A stretch of DNA of 8,641 nucleotides, from NCBI GenBank assembly GCA_946886565.1, contig CAMPIX010000045.1:1-8641 (forward strand). The letters are read 5' to 3'. Below, piece by piece: positions 7,778 to 8,641 of this stretch. Origin of the DNA: an uncultured Altererythrobacter sp. (GTDB lineage: Bacteria; Pseudomonadota; Alphaproteobacteria; Sphingomonadales; Sphingomonadaceae). Within the stretch, counting starts at the first letter, position 1, and each line of letters starts with the position of its first letter. A program made the translations under genes and the position numbers. The notes under the pieces are model-generated. The model did not search any database. It had not been told where the DNA came from and worked only from the letters and a program-made list of their open reading frames with translations.

Positions 7778-8443
7778 ATGAACAGGACCACCTTGATCGC
7801 CGCGATCGGCGCGACAACGCTCGGCCTCGCCGCCGCGACCACGCTCGGCGCGCAGGATAGCCTGCCCGAGGTCCCCGGCCGCGTCGATCCGACGCGCGTC
7901 AGCGGCGGCAGCTACACCGCGGATCCGGCCCATTCGACGGTCCAGTGGCGCGTCGGCCATTTCGGCTTCAACGACTACTTCGGCCTGTTCGGGGGCGTCG
8001 AAGGCACGCTGCAGATCGATCCTGCGCAGCCCGGTCAGGCGAAGGTCGACGTGACGATCCCGGTCGCCAGCGTCACCGTGCCCAGCGCGGGCTTGCGCGA
8101 CCACTTGCTGCGGCCGGGCAAGGACGGCGCAGAGCCCGACTTCTTCGGCCCCGAACCGGCCCCGGCGCGCTTCGTGTCGAAGACGGTCGCGATCAGCCCC
8201 GGCGGAATGACCGCCGACATCACCGGCGACCTCACCCTCAACGGCGTGACCAAGGAAGTCGCGCTCTACGCCCGCTTCACCGGCGCGGGCGCGAACCCGA
8301 TGAGCAAGGTCGAAACGATCGGCTTCGAAGGCCGCGGCACGATCAAGCGCTCGGACTTCGGCGTGAACTACGGCATTCCGATGGTGTCGGACGATGTGGC
8401 GCTGGAATTCTCGATCGCCTTCGAGAAGGCCGGCGCGGAATAG
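7778..8443 (+). CDS. YceI-family periplasmic protein
   Basis: This encodes 221 residues. Residues 1 to about 25 (MNRTTLIAAIGATTLGLAAA onwards) are a signal peptide with a probable cleavage site at LGA-QDS, so the mature protein should be periplasmic. The rest is a YceI domain: GGSYTADPAHSTVQWRVGHF at the start, a GGVEGTLQID strand, ADITGDLTLNGVTKEV in the middle, and GFEGRGTIKRSDFGVNYG near the end. YceI proteins are lipocalin-like beta-barrels that bind polyisoprenoid or other amphiphilic lipids; the ligand here is not predictable. The ATG at 7778 follows AAGGGA at a good distance. An in-frame upstream start overlapping ilvC is rejected because it would bury the signal peptide. The gene begins 38 nt after ilvC with no obvious promoter, so it may be read from the ilv transcript despite no known role in that pathway. 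Confidence 0.93.
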   Translation: MNRTTLIAAIGATTLGLAAATTLGAQDSLPEVPGRVDPTRVSGGSYTADPAHSTVQWRVGHFGFNDYFGLFGGVEGTLQIDPAQPGQAKVDVTIPVASVTVPSAGLRDHLLRPGKDGAEPDFFGPEPAPARFVSKTVAISPGGMTADITGDLTLNGVTKEVALYARFTGAGANPMSKVETIGFEGRGTIKRSDFGVNYGIPMVSDDVALEFSIAFEKAGAE

Positions 8444-8457
8444 CACCCCACTCGCGC

Positions 8458-8472
8458 TTGCCTTCCCGGCAA
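8458..8472 (+). terminator. Weak hairpin after the YceI gene
   Basis: TTGCC, loop TTCCC, GGCAA forms a 5-bp stem 15 nt beyond the YceI stop, followed by CTTTAGG. The stem is short and the T-run brief, so at best it is a weak intrinsic terminator. It may simply be incidental to the upstream edge of the leuA leader. Confidence 0.25.
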
Positions 8473-8493
8473 CTTTAGGTCATTCAAACACCC

Positions 8494-8544
8494 ATGACAC
8501 GCAACGGACTAATCCTGCTTCGACTTATCCGCCCTTGGGCGTGA
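8494..8544 (+). CDS. leuL: Leucine-rich leader peptide upstream of leuA
   Basis: This 16-codon ORF reads MTRNGLILLRLIRPWA and ends at TGA 8542-8544. Four of 16 residues are leucine and two are isoleucine, clustered at codons 6-12. The leucine codons are CTA, CTG, CTT and CTT, whereas the ilv genes here use almost only CTG and CTC; slow codons suit a sensor of charged leucyl-tRNA. It lies about 80 nt before the probable leuA start, and its codons 8-16 form one strand of the nested inverted repeats at 8515-8602. This is the standard layout of ribosome-mediated attenuation of leucine genes in proteobacteria. The ribosome-binding site is poor (AGG at 8477-8479, rather far). No -35/-10 pair is clear upstream. 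The ORF is too short to judge by coding statistics, so the call rests on composition and position. Confidence 0.75.
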   Translation: MTRNGLILLRLIRPWA

Positions 8545-8602
8545 GCTGACGCGTGCTTCCCCGGCGCGCACGGCGCCCAAGGGACCAGCCGCCACGAAGC
8601 AG
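8515..8602 (+). promoter_or_regulatory. leuA leader RNA structure (candidate attenuator)
   Basis: Two nested perfect helices enclose the end of the leader peptide. CTGCTTCG (8515-8522) pairs with CGAAGCAG (8595-8602), and CCCTTGGGCG (8532-8541) pairs with CGCCCAAGGG (8574-8583). Inside lies GCGTGC (8551-8556), able to pair with GCGCGC (8564-8569, one G-U pair) across TTCCCCG. A competing GGCGC (8563-8567) to GCGCC (8573-8577) hairpin would block the 10-bp helix. The outer helix covers Leu codons 8 and 9, so a ribosome stalled there would prevent it. Neither helix is followed by a U-run in the window. Control could be by translation of leuA, Rho, or a terminator not recognised here. The helices are seen directly; the mechanism is inferred. 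Confidence 0.65.
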
Positions 8603-8626
8603 ACCGATCCGTTACGAGTTGACCCA

Positions 8627-8641
8627 ATGACCATGCCCCGA
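8627..8641 (+). CDS. leuA: 2-isopropylmalate synthase, first five codons
   Basis: The window ends within what is probably leuA, which condenses 2-oxoisovalerate and acetyl-CoA in the first committed step of leucine synthesis. Only MTMPR is visible, starting at ATG 8627; the second ATG at 8633 is an alternative start. The call rests on context: a leucine-rich leader immediately upstream, the ilvB-ilvN-ilvC genes before it, and my recollection that many alphaproteobacterial LeuA proteins open with MTM. Five codons carry no domain information, and another leucine or branched-chain gene cannot be excluded. The ribosome-binding site is weak (only ACGAG at 8614-8618). Confidence 0.6.

Overview
This GC-rich window looks like a chromosomal segment of an alphaproteobacterium, most likely Sphingomonadales (Erythrobacteraceae-like). 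That placement is inferred from the protein flavours, the ilvB-ilvN-ilvC then leuA order, and interspersed palindromes of a type I recall from sphingomonad genomes. No mobile element, tRNA, rRNA or CRISPR array was seen. No gene-free stretch exceeds 300 bases.

Layout, left to right. (1) The 3' end of purL (purine synthesis) is followed at 18 nt by an unnamed gene for a four-helix membrane protein. (2) A palindromic repeat separates it from a convergent coq4-type gene (ubiquinone synthesis). That gene is broken by a 29-bp tandem duplication plus a second small indel. (3) serB (serine synthesis) lies upstream of coq4 on the minus strand and is divergent from miaA (tRNA modification), with the two start regions touching or overlapping. 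(4) From 4200 the window is a branched-chain amino acid locus: a candidate promoter and GC-rich leader hairpin, then ilvB and ilvN (acetolactate synthase large and small subunits, overlapping by 1 nt), a palindromic repeat, and ilvC (ketol-acid reductoisomerase). (5) A periplasmic YceI-family gene follows. (6) A leader of about 180 nt then carries a 16-codon leucine-rich leader peptide and nested inverted repeats, ending at the first five codons of a gene that is very probably leuA.

Together ilvB, ilvN and ilvC make the valine/isoleucine precursors and leuA would branch towards leucine. The leader before leuA has the hallmarks of ribosome-mediated attenuation, but no U-tract terminator is visible in the window. 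The ilvB leader has two mutually exclusive hairpins and no leader peptide, so the two halves of the locus may be controlled differently.

The most notable observations are the leuA leader, the two-lesion coq4 pseudogene, and the double-hairpin repeat between ilvN and ilvC whose base changes are compensated inside each arm.
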